Source: UMGS1279 sp045540715
GTDB lineage: Bacteria > Bacillota > Clostridia > Oscillospirales > Acutalibacteraceae
Assembly (NCBI GenBank): GCA_045540715.1
Contig: JAZQHT010000016.1
Location: 1 to 64,000, forward strand
DNA: 64,000 bases
Direction: 5' to 3'
Below, in pieces: positions 1 to 9,183 of the stretch (position 1 is the first letter of the stretch; each line of letters opens with the position of its first letter). The notes under the pieces were generated by a model, which had not been told where the DNA came from, did not search any database, and worked only from the letters and a program-made list of their open reading frames with translations. Made by a program: the position numbers and the translations under genes.

Positions 1-75
1 GGTATTGGAACTTATCTTCGTGATAATAATATAAATTATAGATTAAATGATACACTTGCAAAATATAATAGATAA
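1..75 (+). CDS. C-terminal end of an unidentified protein (partial)
   Basis: The first frame is open from the window edge for 24 codons and ends in TAA at 73-75, followed within a few bases by a good hairpin terminator. The visible tail ends in LNDTLAKYNR and matches no family I recognise. The gene's start lies outside the window. Support is only the open frame and the well-placed terminator, so this could be chance. Confidence 0.4.
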   Translation, partial: GIGTYLRDNNINYRLNDTLAKYNR

Positions 76-80
76 ATTAA

Positions 81-107
81 AAAGCCGTAGTTTAAAACTA
101 CGGCTTT
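81..107 (+). terminator. Rho-independent terminator upstream of dnaA
   Basis: A 10-bp perfect stem (AAAGCCGTAG / CTACGGCTTT) with a 7-base loop. It lies just after the partial reading frame ending at 75 and insulates the dnaA promoter region from upstream transcription. The T tail is short. Confidence 0.7.
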
Positions 108-395
108 ACAAATTGTATTTAAAAATTAAACATTGTAAACAAAAATAATAGTTTTTTGTGTTATTATAATTTTGACACAAAAAGCTATATTTTTTTGGGT
201 AAAAAAACACCCGTTTTTGCCTTAAAAAAGGTTAAATTTTTTAAAAATTTTAACTTATAAAACTTATTAACATTTTGTGGGTGAAAATGTTAAAAAAATC
301 GTGATTTTTTCTTGTATTTTACTAGGTTTTATGCTATAATTTATTTGTGTTAATATGGGGTAAAAATTACCCTTAAAAACGAAAGGAAAAACACT
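108..395 (+). other. AT-rich leader region upstream of dnaA
   Basis: There is no gene here. The stretch is very AT-rich, with A and T tracts and TTATTAACA at 264-272, a 9-mer that recurs in the dnaA-dnaN spacer. In Firmicutes this side of dnaA often holds the second half of a bipartite origin. I see no exact consensus DnaA box (TTATCCACA), so an origin role is inference. Confidence 0.4.
312..340 (+). promoter_or_regulatory. dnaA promoter
   Basis: TTGTAT at 312-317 and TATAAT at 335-340 with a 17-base spacer. A TG one base before the -10 makes an extended -10 element. The start codon of dnaA is about 55 bases downstream. Confidence 0.75.
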
Positions 396-1724
396 ATGCA
401 AATTGATTCACTTAATGACGTTTGGTTTGCTGTTTTAGAAGAAAGTAAAAAACAAATGACTGAGGTTGGTTTTAACGTTTGGCTTAAAGATTTAAAGCCG
501 GTTGAACTAAAGCCCGGTGAATTTGTTGTTTCTATTTATTCTGATTATAAAAGACAAATTATTGAAATGAACTATAAGGGCATTTTAGAAGATGCTTTGT
601 TGCAGGTTATGGGGGTACCAACCTCACTTAAAGTTGTTTTTGCCGATATTGATGGTGAACTTGTGGAATCCAGCGTTTTAGAAGCACCAGTTAACAGTGA
701 AGGCAATTTTGAAAATAACTTTACTTTTGAAAACTTTATTGTTGGTTCTTGTAACCGTTTTGCACACGCCGCTTCTATGGCAGTTGCAGAAAAGCAACAC
801 ATTATTTACAACCCACTTGTTATTTATGGTAACAGCGGTGTTGGTAAAACCCACCTAATGCTTGCAATTAGAAATCGTATTGCAAAACTTTACCCTTATA
901 AAAAGATTGAGTATATTCGCGGTGAAGATTTTACTAATAATCTTATTGCAGCCCTTTCTGACGGTACTATTGAAAACTTTAGAAACCGCTTTAGAAACGT
1001 TGACGTTCTACTTATGGACGATATTCACTTTATTGCGGGTAAAAATTCAACTATGGAAGAATTTTTTAATACCTTTAATACCTTAATTCAAGCAGATAAA
1101 CAAATTGTTGTAACTAGTGACCGTCCTCCTAAAGATATTAAAATTTTAGATGAGAGAATTCGTTCACGTTTAGAAGCCGGCATTTTGGCTGACGTTACCC
1201 CTCCTGACTTTGAAACAAGGGTTGGTATTTTAAATTCTAAAGCAAAAATGCTTAATTTAAGCCTTGATGAAAACATTGTTTTTTATATTGCAGAACATAT
1301 TAAGGTTAACACCCGTCAGCTTGAAGGGGTAATTAATAAATTAAAAGCTTATATTGATTTACAAAATAAAGCACCTTCTATTTCGGTTGTTCAAACCTTT
1401 ATTAAAGATATTGTTAACGACCACCGCCCCGAACCCATTAAAATTGATGAAATTATTAAGGCGGTTTCAAGTCAATATCAAATACCTGAAAACGATATTT
1501 TATCTAAAAGAAAAACGGCTCCTATTGTTTTTGCAAGACAAATTGCAATGTATATTGCTCGCGAAACGACCGAGCTTACCTATAAAGCAATTGGTCAATG
1601 CTTTGGCAAAGACCATACAACCGTTATTTTCTCGGTTGAAAAGACCGAAAATTATTTAAAAGACCATCCTTTTGAAAAAGAAATGGTTGACGATATTATT
1701 AAAAACCTTAAAAACGAAAAATAG
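396..1724 (+). CDS. dnaA: Chromosomal replication initiator protein DnaA
   Basis: AAA+ ATPase that binds DnaA boxes, melts oriC and loads the helicase. The 442 residues cover the four usual domains: an N-terminal interaction domain to about 80, a short linker, the ATPase core with Walker A GNSGVGKTH (145-153) and Walker B LLMDDIHF (205-212), and a C-terminal helix-turn-helix with the DnaA signature GKDHTTV (404-410). Length is typical of Clostridia. ATG at 396 has an AAAGGA ribosome site. It is followed by dnaN after a 268-base spacer that looks like the origin itself. A shadow frame on the other strand was discarded. Confidence 0.98.
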   Translation: MQIDSLNDVWFAVLEESKKQMTEVGFNVWLKDLKPVELKPGEFVVSIYSDYKRQIIEMNYKGILEDALLQVMGVPTSLKVVFADIDGELVESSVLEAPVNSEGNFENNFTFENFIVGSCNRFAHAASMAVAEKQHIIYNPLVIYGNSGVGKTHLMLAIRNRIAKLYPYKKIEYIRGEDFTNNLIAALSDGTIENFRNRFRNVDVLLMDDIHFIAGKNSTMEEFFNTFNTLIQADKQIVVTSDRPPKDIKILDERIRSRLEAGILADVTPPDFETRVGILNSKAKMLNLSLDENIVFYIAEHIKVNTRQLEGVINKLKAYIDLQNKAPSISVVQTFIKDIVNDHRPEPIKIDEIIKAVSSQYQIPENDILSKRKTAPIVFARQIAMYIARETTELTYKAIGQCFGKDHTTVIFSVEKTENYLKDHPFEKEMVDDIIKNLKNEK

Positions 1725-1972
1725 GTTACTTTGGTTTACATAATTTTTTAGTTTTACACAAAGTTAACATTATTAACATTTTAGTTTTTCACATTGTGTT
1801 AAAATCAAAAATTTTATAAACATTTCAACTTTTTATTAACCTTCCCTTTGTGGACGAGTTTTTTAAGTATTTATGCGGTGTTAGAGAGTTTTTAACATTA
1901 TTAACACCACTACTAATACTACTAATACTTATAAATTAATTTAAAGAAATTCATAGTTTAAAATTCATTTTT
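1725..1972. other. Candidate oriC core between dnaA and dnaN
   Basis: An AT-rich spacer in the classic Firmicutes origin position. It holds several near-matches to the DnaA box: TTTTACACA (1752-1760), TTTTTCACA (1785-1793), and TGTGGACGA (1849-1857, reverse). The 9-mer TTATTAACA appears about 1769 and 1898 as well as upstream of dnaA, so this organism's DnaA box may be drifted. The region ends in a DnaA-trio-like tract and an AT-rich run. Position and the trio tract are the main support; no box matches the consensus exactly. Confidence 0.65.
1909..1936. promoter_or_regulatory. DnaA-trio-like origin unwinding element
   Basis: Seven consecutive triplets ACT-ACT-AAT-ACT-ACT-AAT-ACT (1909-1929) followed directly by an AT-only stretch. 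Read on the other strand this gives TAG-type triplets. The Bacillus subtilis basal unwinding system has the same layout: DnaA boxes, then triplets, then an AT-rich DUE. DnaA filaments assemble on such triplets to open the duplex. Assignment here is by resemblance. Confidence 0.6.
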
Positions 1973-1992
1973 TGTGTGGAGGTAAAATAATC

Positions 1993-3096
1993 ATGCAAAT
2001 ACAACTTGAAAGAGCAGAACTTCTTGATGCAGTATCAAACTTATCACGTGCAGTTTTAAACAGAGCGGCTATACCCGTACTTGAAGGTATATTAATGTCT
2101 GTTGAAGAAAATAAGCTTACAATGATGGCTTATAACCTTGAAATTGGTATGACAAAGGTTATTACAAATTTAAAGGTTATTAAAAATGGTGATATTGTTT
2201 TAAACGCAAAACTATTTTTAGAAATTTTAAGAAAACTAAAAAGCGACTTTATTGAGATTTCTGTTAACGAAAATTTACTTTGTCAAATTAAGGGTGGCAA
2301 CGCAAATTTCGATATTGCAGGTATGGCTAGTGAAGATTTTCCCGAAATGCCTTCTGTTGCAGAACACAAATTTATTAAAATGAGTGGCGAAACTCTAAAA
2401 AGTATGGTTATGGGCACAGGCTTTGCGGTTGCTCAAAACGAAGCATCTAGACCTGTTTTAACCGGTATTAAGTTTGAAATTACAAATAATGAAATTAAAC
2501 TTATTGCTATTGACGGTAACCGTTTAGCAATTAGAAAATCTCCGATAATTTCTGTTGAAGAGTGCGATTTTATTGTTTCGGGTAAAGCAATTAGTGAAGC
2601 CGTTAAAACAATTAACGAAAACACCCTTGAAATTTCAATTCGCGTTGGCAGAAAACATATTTCTTTTGAAGTTGACGGCTACTTTATGATTTCAAGGCTT
2701 ATTGAAGGCGATTATATTGACTATTCAAGAACAATTCCAGCCGGTTGTGAAGGTAGTTTTAAAGTTAAAACACGCGAACTTATTGAAACAATTGAAAGAA
2801 TTTCTTTAATTATTAACGATCAACTAAAAACACCCGTTAGGATGTCAATTTCTGAAACACAAATTTTATTTACATCTATTTCTGCAGTAGGACGCGCAAC
2901 TGATTTATTAGAAGTAAGCTATAGCGGCCCTGCATTTGATATTGGTTTTAATTCAAGATATTTAACCGAAGCACTTCGCGCTAGTGAAACCGATGAAGTT
3001 GTTATGAAATTTAACGGTGCAAGCTCTGCTGCCGTTATTTGTCCCACAGAAGGCGACGATTTCTTATATTTAATTATGCCAGTAAGGATTATATAG
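1993..3096 (+). CDS. dnaN: DNA polymerase III beta subunit (sliding clamp)
   Basis: Ring-shaped processivity clamp that tethers the replicative polymerase to DNA. At 367 residues it fits three topologically equal clamp domains, and the C-terminal MPVRII resembles the conserved DnaN end. The frame opens upstream at a TTG (1972), but that codon lies before the ribosome site GGAGG at 1977-1981. The ATG at 1993 is correctly spaced, giving MQIQLERAEL, a typical DnaN start. It is separated from yaaA by only three bases, so dnaN, yaaA, recF and remB form one operon. Confidence 0.97.
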   Translation: MQIQLERAELLDAVSNLSRAVLNRAAIPVLEGILMSVEENKLTMMAYNLEIGMTKVITNLKVIKNGDIVLNAKLFLEILRKLKSDFIEISVNENLLCQIKGGNANFDIAGMASEDFPEMPSVAEHKFIKMSGETLKSMVMGTGFAVAQNEASRPVLTGIKFEITNNEIKLIAIDGNRLAIRKSPIISVEECDFIVSGKAISEAVKTINENTLEISIRVGRKHISFEVDGYFMISRLIEGDYIDYSRTIPAGCEGSFKVKTRELIETIERISLIINDQLKTPVRMSISETQILFTSISAVGRATDLLEVSYSGPAFDIGFNSRYLTEALRASETDEVVMKFNGASSAAVICPTEGDDFLYLIMPVRII

Positions 3097-3099
3097 TAA

Positions 3100-3312
3100 A
3101 TGACTGTAAAAATTAGAGAAGAATTTATAAAATTAGATAGTCTTTTAAAACTTTCAGGTGTTGCTTCAACGGGTGGCCACGCAAAAATTCTAATACTTGA
3201 TGGCAAGGTGCTTGTAAATGGTGAAGTTTGCACGGCGCGTGGTAAAAAAATTAGACCAACAGATACCGTTTTAGTAGAAAATACCGAAATAAAGGTTGAA
3301 ACTAAAAACTAA
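3100..3312 (+). CDS. yaaA: S4-domain RNA-binding protein YaaA/RlbA
   Basis: A 70-residue protein that is essentially one S4 RNA-binding fold, with the central stretch ILDGKVLVNGEV typical of the S4 loop. YaaA in Bacillus sits in exactly this place between dnaN and recF and is thought to be linked to large ribosomal subunit assembly. The stop codon overlaps the ATG of recF by one base, indicating translational coupling. Confidence 0.9.
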   Translation: MTVKIREEFIKLDSLLKLSGVASTGGHAKILILDGKVLVNGEVCTARGKKIRPTDTVLVENTEIKVETKN

Positions 3313-4397
3313 TGATTATAAATAAAGTTGAATTTAAAAATTTTAGAAATCTAAAAGACTTGTATTTTGAGCCTCATAGCCGTATGAACGTAATTTACGG
3401 CGAAAATGGGCAAGGAAAAACAAATATTTTAGAGGGACTTTGGCTTTTTTCGGGGGCAAAGAGTTTTCGCGGTGCTAAAGATAAAGAAATGGTTAACTTT
3501 AAAGCAGATGCCGCAAGACTTATGGTTGAATTTTATGAAAAAGGCACCGTTAAAGATGCAAAAATTACAATAAAAGAAAAGCGCAGTGCCGAAATTTTTG
3601 GTAAAAAACTCCGTACACCATCTTTACTTGCAGAAAATTTTCACGCAGTGGTGTTTTCGCCTAGTGATTTAAGCTTAATTGACGGTGAACCAAAATTAAG
3701 AAGAAGATTTTTAGATTTAAGCATTGGTCAAATAGCACCGCAGTATATTGAATATTTAAAAGAATATAACCGTGCAATAATGCAACGCAATGTTTTGCTT
3801 AAAAAAATTAAAGACGGCGAAGCTGTTTCTGATTTGTTGCAACCTTTTGAAAAAAAAGCCGCAATTACTGCTGAAAAAATTATAAAATACCGTTACAGAT
3901 ACGTTGAACTTTTAAAAGAACACGCACCAAAACTTTACGATGGTATTAGCGATAAAAAAGAAAAATTAGAAATTAGTTATATTAGCGGTTTTACAAAAGA
4001 TGTTACGGCAACAATTTTAGAAAAAGCCTTTATTGAAAGCAGAAATACCGATATTAAAGCAGGCGCTACAACAATTGGCCCTAAAAAAGACGATTTAGAG
4101 ATACTTATAAACGGTAAAGAAGCAAAAGTTTACGGTTCGCAAGGGCAAAGAAGAAGCGCCGCTTTGGTTTTAAAACTAACTGTTGCTGAAATTTTAAAAG
4201 GAATTACGGGTGAAGAACCTGTTGCCTTTTTAGATGACGTTATGAGTGAACTTGATTCTAAACGTCAAAGTTACATTTTAAATAAATTAATAAACACTCA
4301 AGTATTTATTACTTGTTGTGAAAAAGAAAATTTTAAAGATATTGAAAAAGGTAAGGTCTTTTTGGTTAAGGAGGGAGAGCTTTGTACCTCTATATAG
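3312..4397 (+). CDS. recF: DNA replication and repair protein RecF
   Basis: SMC-like ATPase that helps load RecA at gapped DNA with RecO and RecR. Walker A is GENGQGKTN (30-38) and the Walker B/D-loop is VAFLDDVMSELD (304-315). Length (361) is normal. The start overlaps yaaA by one base; the end overlaps the TTG-started remB by 16 bases. Its place in the dnaN-recF-gyrB cluster is conserved in Firmicutes. Confidence 0.96.
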   Translation: MIINKVEFKNFRNLKDLYFEPHSRMNVIYGENGQGKTNILEGLWLFSGAKSFRGAKDKEMVNFKADAARLMVEFYEKGTVKDAKITIKEKRSAEIFGKKLRTPSLLAENFHAVVFSPSDLSLIDGEPKLRRRFLDLSIGQIAPQYIEYLKEYNRAIMQRNVLLKKIKDGEAVSDLLQPFEKKAAITAEKIIKYRYRYVELLKEHAPKLYDGISDKKEKLEISYISGFTKDVTATILEKAFIESRNTDIKAGATTIGPKKDDLEILINGKEAKVYGSQGQRRSAALVLKLTVAEILKGITGEEPVAFLDDVMSELDSKRQSYILNKLINTQVFITCCEKENFKDIEKGKVFLVKEGELCTSI

Positions 4398-4624
4398 GGC
4401 AAGATAAGGCTTATTTCTCTAAAAATATCGTTGGAATTTTTGATTTAGATAATTCAACCGTTTCAAAAATTACACGCGATTTTTTAAATAGGGCCGAAAA
4501 AGACAAAAAAACCACTGTTGTTTTAGGTGAAGACCTTCCAAAAAGCTTTATTATAACAGATAATAACGAGGTTATAATATCGCAGATTTCACCTGCTACG
4601 GCTAAAAAGAGATTACAAAAATAA
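4382..4624 (+). CDS. remB: RemB/YaaB-like DUF370 protein
   Basis: An 80-residue protein resembling Bacillus YaaB (RemB): the N-terminus MYLYIGQ, the IVGIFDLD motif and the C-terminal SPATAKKRLQ are family-like. RemA/RemB proteins are small DNA-binding regulators of extracellular matrix genes in Bacillus; the role in Clostridia is not established. TTG start at 4382 is preceded by GGAGGGAG, which lies inside recF. Confidence 0.85.
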   Translation: MYLYIGQDKAYFSKNIVGIFDLDNSTVSKITRDFLNRAEKDKKTTVVLGEDLPKSFIITDNNEVIISQISPATAKKRLQK

Positions 4625-4653
4625 AGGTAGTAAAGAATAAGGAGAAAACTTAA

Positions 4654-6597
4654 ATGGATGAAAACAAGGTTGTTTCTCAGGTAACTGGGAGCTACGACGA
4701 AAATTCAATTCAGGTTTTAGAAGGATTAGAGGCAGTTCGTAAGCGCCCCGGTATGTACATAGGCTCTACCGGCGAAAGAGGACTTCACCACCTAGTTTAC
4801 GAAATTGTTGACAACTCAATTGACGAAGCATTAGCGGGGTATTGCGATCTTATCACTGTTGAACTTTTAGACGACGGTGTTATTCGCGTAGCTGATAATG
4901 GTCGTGGTATTCCTGTTGGTATAAACCCACAAAAAGGAATTCCAACAGTTACAGTTGTATTTACAATTTTACACGCCGGCGGTAAATTCGGCGGTGGCGG
5001 ATATAAGGTTTCGGGCGGTTTGCACGGTGTTGGTGCATCTGTTGTTAACGCACTTTCAAGTTGGCTTGAAGTTGAAGTTCACGATGGCAGCAACGTTTAT
5101 CGTCAACGCTTTGTTAAAGGTAAAGCCGAAAAAGACCTTGAAAAAGGCGAAGCCACCACAAAAACAGGTACAACAGTTACCTTTAAACCTGATCCTACTA
5201 TTTTTACCGATACTACTACCTATGATTACGATACTTTAGTTAACAGATTACGTGAACAAGCATTTTTAAATGCAGGTATTCGCGTTAAAATTATGGACAA
5301 ACGTACCGACGTTTTCGAGCCAAAGACTGATGAATTCTGTTATGAAGGCGGTATTAAAAGCTACGTTGAGTATTTGCTTAACGGTATTAAAAAAGATCCG
5401 CTAAATAGCGAAGTAATTTATCTTTCGGGCTCTCAAAAAGACGAAGAAGCAGAAATTGCTCTTATTTGGTCAACAGCTTATGACAGCAAAATTATGTCTT
5501 TTGCTAACACCTTGCACACAATTGACGGTGGTACTCATGAACAAGCATTTCGTCAAACAGTTGCCCGTGTTATTAACAAATACGCTCACGACTTTAAAAA
5601 GTTAAAGGTTGATTCTGATAACCTAAAAGGCGACGACGTTATGGAAGGACTTGTTGCTGTTGTTTCTGTTAAACTTTCTGACGCACAGTTTGAAAGCCAA
5701 ACAAAAGCAAAACTAGGTAACACTTCTATTGGTACTCTTGTTCGCGGTATTATTAACGAAAAATTATATCAATATTTAGAAGAACACCCTGCAGAAGCAA
5801 AAATTGTTATTGATAAAGCAATTGCTGCTTCAAACGCACGTGAAGCCGCTCAAAAAGCAAGAGATGCCTCTCGTAATAAAGCAGGTATTGGCGGCAAAAC
5901 AAGAATGCCTGAAAAATTACCCGACTGTATTTCGGATGATCCAAGTAAAACCGAAATATTTATCGTCGAAGGAGATAGTGCAGGCGGCTCTGCTGTAGAA
6001 GGCAGAAACTCAACCTATCAAGCAATTTTACCACTTTGGGGTAAAATGCTTAACGTTGAAAAAGCTCGTGAAGACAAGGTTTACGGTAACGATAAGTTAA
6101 CACCCGTTATTGTTGCTCTTGGCACCGGTATTGGTGAAAACTTTGATATTGAAAAATTAAGATATGATAAAATTGTTATTATGGCCGATGCCGACGTTGA
6201 CGGTTCGCATATTAGAACACTTTTACTAACCTTTTTCTTTAGATATATGCCACAGCTTATCGAAACGGGACATATTTATTTAGCACAACCCCCACTTTAT
6301 CGTGTAAGCAAGGGTAAAACCCACTTTGACGCATTTACCGATGAAGAAAAACAAGAGTATATTGATCGTCTTGGCGGCAACTGCGACGTTCAGCGTTACA
6401 AAGGTCTTGGTGAAATGGACCCCGATCAGTTATGGGAAACTACTCTAGACCCCGAAAAGAGAACATTTTTACAAGTTACAATGGAAGACGCACAACTAGC
6501 TGACGAAACAATTACTATGTTAATGGGTGAAGAAGTTGAACCCAGAAAACAATTTATTGAAGAAAATGCGGTATTTGCTACCGATTTAGACATTTAA
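4654..6597 (+). CDS. gyrB: DNA gyrase subunit B
   Basis: ATPase half of gyrase, which introduces negative supercoils with GyrA. GHKL motifs are visible: YEIVDNSIDEA with general base E50 and Mg ligand N54, DNGRGIP (81-87), and GGLHGVGASVVNALS. The Toprim domain shows EGDSAGGSA and DADVDGSHIRT, and the C-terminal RYKGLGEMDP is canonical. 647 residues is full length. It has an AAGGAG ribosome site and is followed by gyrA 17 bases later. Confidence 0.98.
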   Translation: MDENKVVSQVTGSYDENSIQVLEGLEAVRKRPGMYIGSTGERGLHHLVYEIVDNSIDEALAGYCDLITVELLDDGVIRVADNGRGIPVGINPQKGIPTVTVVFTILHAGGKFGGGGYKVSGGLHGVGASVVNALSSWLEVEVHDGSNVYRQRFVKGKAEKDLEKGEATTKTGTTVTFKPDPTIFTDTTTYDYDTLVNRLREQAFLNAGIRVKIMDKRTDVFEPKTDEFCYEGGIKSYVEYLLNGIKKDPLNSEVIYLSGSQKDEEAEIALIWSTAYDSKIMSFANTLHTIDGGTHEQAFRQTVARVINKYAHDFKKLKVDSDNLKGDDVMEGLVAVVSVKLSDAQFESQTKAKLGNTSIGTLVRGIINEKLYQYLEEHPAEAKIVIDKAIAASNAREAAQKARDASRNKAGIGGKTRMPEKLPDCISDDPSKTEIFIVEGDSAGGSAVEGRNSTYQAILPLWGKMLNVEKAREDKVYGNDKLTPVIVALGTGIGENFDIEKLRYDKIVIMADADVDGSHIRTLLLTFFFRYMPQLIETGHIYLAQPPLYRVSKGKTHFDAFTDEEKQEYIDRLGGNCDVQRYKGLGEMDPDQLWETTLDPEKRTFLQVTMEDAQLADETITMLMGEEVEPRKQFIEENAVFATDLDI

Positions 6598-6614
6598 GGA
6601 AGGGAGAGAGTAAT

Positions 6615-9131
6615 TTGGCAAAACAAGAAAAAGTTTACTGGCCCGAAAGCCATGAAACAAAAATTGTACCAAAAGGCATTGTTGATGAAGTTAAAGAAAG
6701 TATGCTTCAATACGGTATGTCGGTTTTAGTTGGCCGTGCTCTACCCGACGTTCGAGATGGTCTAAAACCTGTTCACCGCAGAATATTATATACAATGTAC
6801 GAAAACGGCTTAACACCCGATAAGGCATATCGTAAGTGCGCAGATACCGTAGGTAGTGTGCTTGGTCGTTACCATCCACACGGTGACGCTTCAGTTTATG
6901 ATGCTATGGTTCGTATGGCGCAAGACTTTTCACTTCGTTATCCACTTATTGACGGTCACGGTAACTTTGGTAATATAGACGGTTACCCTGCCGCTGCTTA
7001 TCGTTATACAGAAAGCAAAATGAATCGTCTTTCTTTACATATGCTAGACGATATTGAAAAAGATACTGTTGATTTTACACCTAACTATGATGACCGTTTA
7101 AAAGAACCCAGTGTTTTACCGGTTCGTTTTCCACAGTTATTAGTTAACGGCTCTAGCGGTATTGCTTTTGGTATGGCTACCGAAATTCCTCCCCATAACC
7201 TTGGCGAAGTTATTGACGGTATGTGCCATCTTATTGATAACCCCGAAGCAGAACTTAGTGATCTTTGCGAATATATCAAAGGTCCTGATTTTCCAACCGG
7301 CGGTATTATTATGGGCAGAACCGGTATAAGAGCGGCTTATGCAACCGGTAAAGGTAAAATTACAGTTCGCGGTAAGGCAGAAATTGAAGAAACCAGAAGC
7401 GGCGGCTTTAGAATTGTAATTACTGAAATTCCTTATAAAGTTAGAAAGAAAGATTTAGTTAAAAAAATCTACGACCTTGCTGCTGAAAAACGCATTGAAG
7501 GTATTTCTGACGTAGTTGACTATTCTTCTAAACGCGACGGCGGTATTAGAATTGTTGTTGACGTAAAACGCGATGCAAATCCACAAATAATTTTAAATAA
7601 ACTATATTCTTATACTGAACTTCAAACCACCTTTGGTGCAAACTTAATTGCAATTGTTAAGGGTAAACCTCAAATTTTAACACTTAAAGAAATGTTGCAA
7701 GAAAACATTGAATTCCAGTGTGAAATTATTGAGAGAAAAACCCGCTTTGAAATGAAAAAAGCCGAAGAACGCGCTCATATTTTAGAAGGCTTAAAGGTAG
7801 CGCTAGACTTTATTGATGAAGTTGTGGCAATTATTCGTTCTAGCAAAACAATTCCCGAATCTAAAGAAAAATTATCTGAACGCTTTGGTTTAGACGACCT
7901 TCAAACGACCGCAATTGTTCAAATGCAATTAGGTAAACTTGCTGGTATGGAAAAACAAAAGGTTGAAGATGAATTAGCAGAAAAATATGCATTTATTGAA
8001 GACTGCAAAGATATTTTATCTAACCACGCAAGAGTTTTAGATATTGTTAAAACCGAAGCATTAAATCTAAGAGATAAATATTCTGACGATAGACGCACCG
8101 AAATTACTGCAGTAACAGGTGAAGTTGACGTTGAAGATTTAATTCCTAACGACGAGTGCGTATTAACCAAAACCAAAAAAGGTTACGTTAAGCGCTTAAC
8201 TGCCGATACTTATGGTGTTCAACACCGTGGCGGTAAAGGTATTATCGGTATGGGCACACGTGAAGAAGATTACGTTGAAAGTATGTTCACTTGCCACGCA
8301 CACGATTATATTATGTTATTTACTAACTTAGGTCGTGTTTACCGTCTAAAAGCTTATGAATTCCCTGAAGGCACACGTACAGGTAAAGGTATGAACGTTA
8401 TAAATCTAATTCCTTTAATGGAAAACGAGGTTGTAACGGTTATTGTACCTCTTGAAAGCCTTGAAGGTGAAAAATACGTTTGTATGGGCACAAAGAAAGG
8501 TGTTATTAAACGCACACCTTTAGAAGCCTTTAAAAATACCAGAAAAACCGGTGTTATTGCTATATCTATCGACGAAGACGATGAACTTTGCTTTGTTGAT
8601 ATTACCGACGGCAAAGAAGCATTACTTGTTGCAACTAAAGATGGTAAAGCTATCTGCTTTATGGAAGAACAAGTTAGACCTAGTGGTAGAACAAGCCGCG
8701 GTGTTAGAGCAATAAAAATTGATGATACTGATGAGGTTATCGGTATGCAGGTTGGCGGTCTTGACACCAAGATTCTAACCGTTACAGAAACCGGTTACGG
8801 TAGAATTACACCAATACTTGATTACAGATTACAATCTCGCGGTGGTAAAGGTGTAATTAACTATAAAACTTCTAAATATGGCAAGGTTGCAGCTATTATT
8901 AAAGCGGTTGAAACCGAAGATATCATTATGATTTCTGAAGGCGGCATTATTATTAGAATTCCTGTAGCCGAAATTAGCGAGTTTGCTCGTCCGGCAAAGG
9001 GCGTTAGAGTAATGCGCGTTAAAGATGGTGAAAAGGTGCTTTCAGTTGCTCGCGCTGAACATTTAGAAGAAGTTTCTGAATTTAATGAAACTGAAGAAAC
9101 AGAAGAAACAGCCACCGAAACTATAGAATAA
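6615..9131 (+). CDS. gyrA: DNA gyrase subunit A
   Basis: Breakage-reunion subunit of gyrase. The catalytic tyrosine is Y131 in AAAYRYTE. The quinolone-determining region reads GRYHPHGDASVYDA (84-97), so the residue equivalent to E. coli Ser83 is Ala92. The C-terminal pinwheel carries a GyrA-box-like QHRGGKG, and the protein ends in an acidic Glu/Thr-rich tail. TTG start at 6615 follows AGGGAGAG. 838 residues is typical. Confidence 0.98.
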   Translation: MAKQEKVYWPESHETKIVPKGIVDEVKESMLQYGMSVLVGRALPDVRDGLKPVHRRILYTMYENGLTPDKAYRKCADTVGSVLGRYHPHGDASVYDAMVRMAQDFSLRYPLIDGHGNFGNIDGYPAAAYRYTESKMNRLSLHMLDDIEKDTVDFTPNYDDRLKEPSVLPVRFPQLLVNGSSGIAFGMATEIPPHNLGEVIDGMCHLIDNPEAELSDLCEYIKGPDFPTGGIIMGRTGIRAAYATGKGKITVRGKAEIEETRSGGFRIVITEIPYKVRKKDLVKKIYDLAAEKRIEGISDVVDYSSKRDGGIRIVVDVKRDANPQIILNKLYSYTELQTTFGANLIAIVKGKPQILTLKEMLQENIEFQCEIIERKTRFEMKKAEERAHILEGLKVALDFIDEVVAIIRSSKTIPESKEKLSERFGLDDLQTTAIVQMQLGKLAGMEKQKVEDELAEKYAFIEDCKDILSNHARVLDIVKTEALNLRDKYSDDRRTEITAVTGEVDVEDLIPNDECVLTKTKKGYVKRLTADTYGVQHRGGKGIIGMGTREEDYVESMFTCHAHDYIMLFTNLGRVYRLKAYEFPEGTRTGKGMNVINLIPLMENEVVTVIVPLESLEGEKYVCMGTKKGVIKRTPLEAFKNTRKTGVIAISIDEDDELCFVDITDGKEALLVATKDGKAICFMEEQVRPSGRTSRGVRAIKIDDTDEVIGMQVGGLDTKILTVTETGYGRITPILDYRLQSRGGKGVINYKTSKYGKVAAIIKAVETEDIIMISEGGIIIRIPVAEISEFARPAKGVRVMRVKDGEKVLSVARAEHLEEVSEFNETEETEETATETIE

Positions 9132-9183
9132 TTTTTAAAAGTGTGGCAGAAATCTCTGCCGCACTTTGTTTTTAGGAGAAAAA

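Noticed and set aside
1972..1992. Upstream TTG start for dnaN
   Set aside because: It lies before the ribosome site; the ATG at 1993 is correctly spaced.
8354..8770. 138-codon minus-strand frame inside gyrA
   Set aside because: Antisense shadow of a certain gene; low-complexity Ser/Ile/Leu composition and no ribosome site. The same holds for the other long antisense frames.
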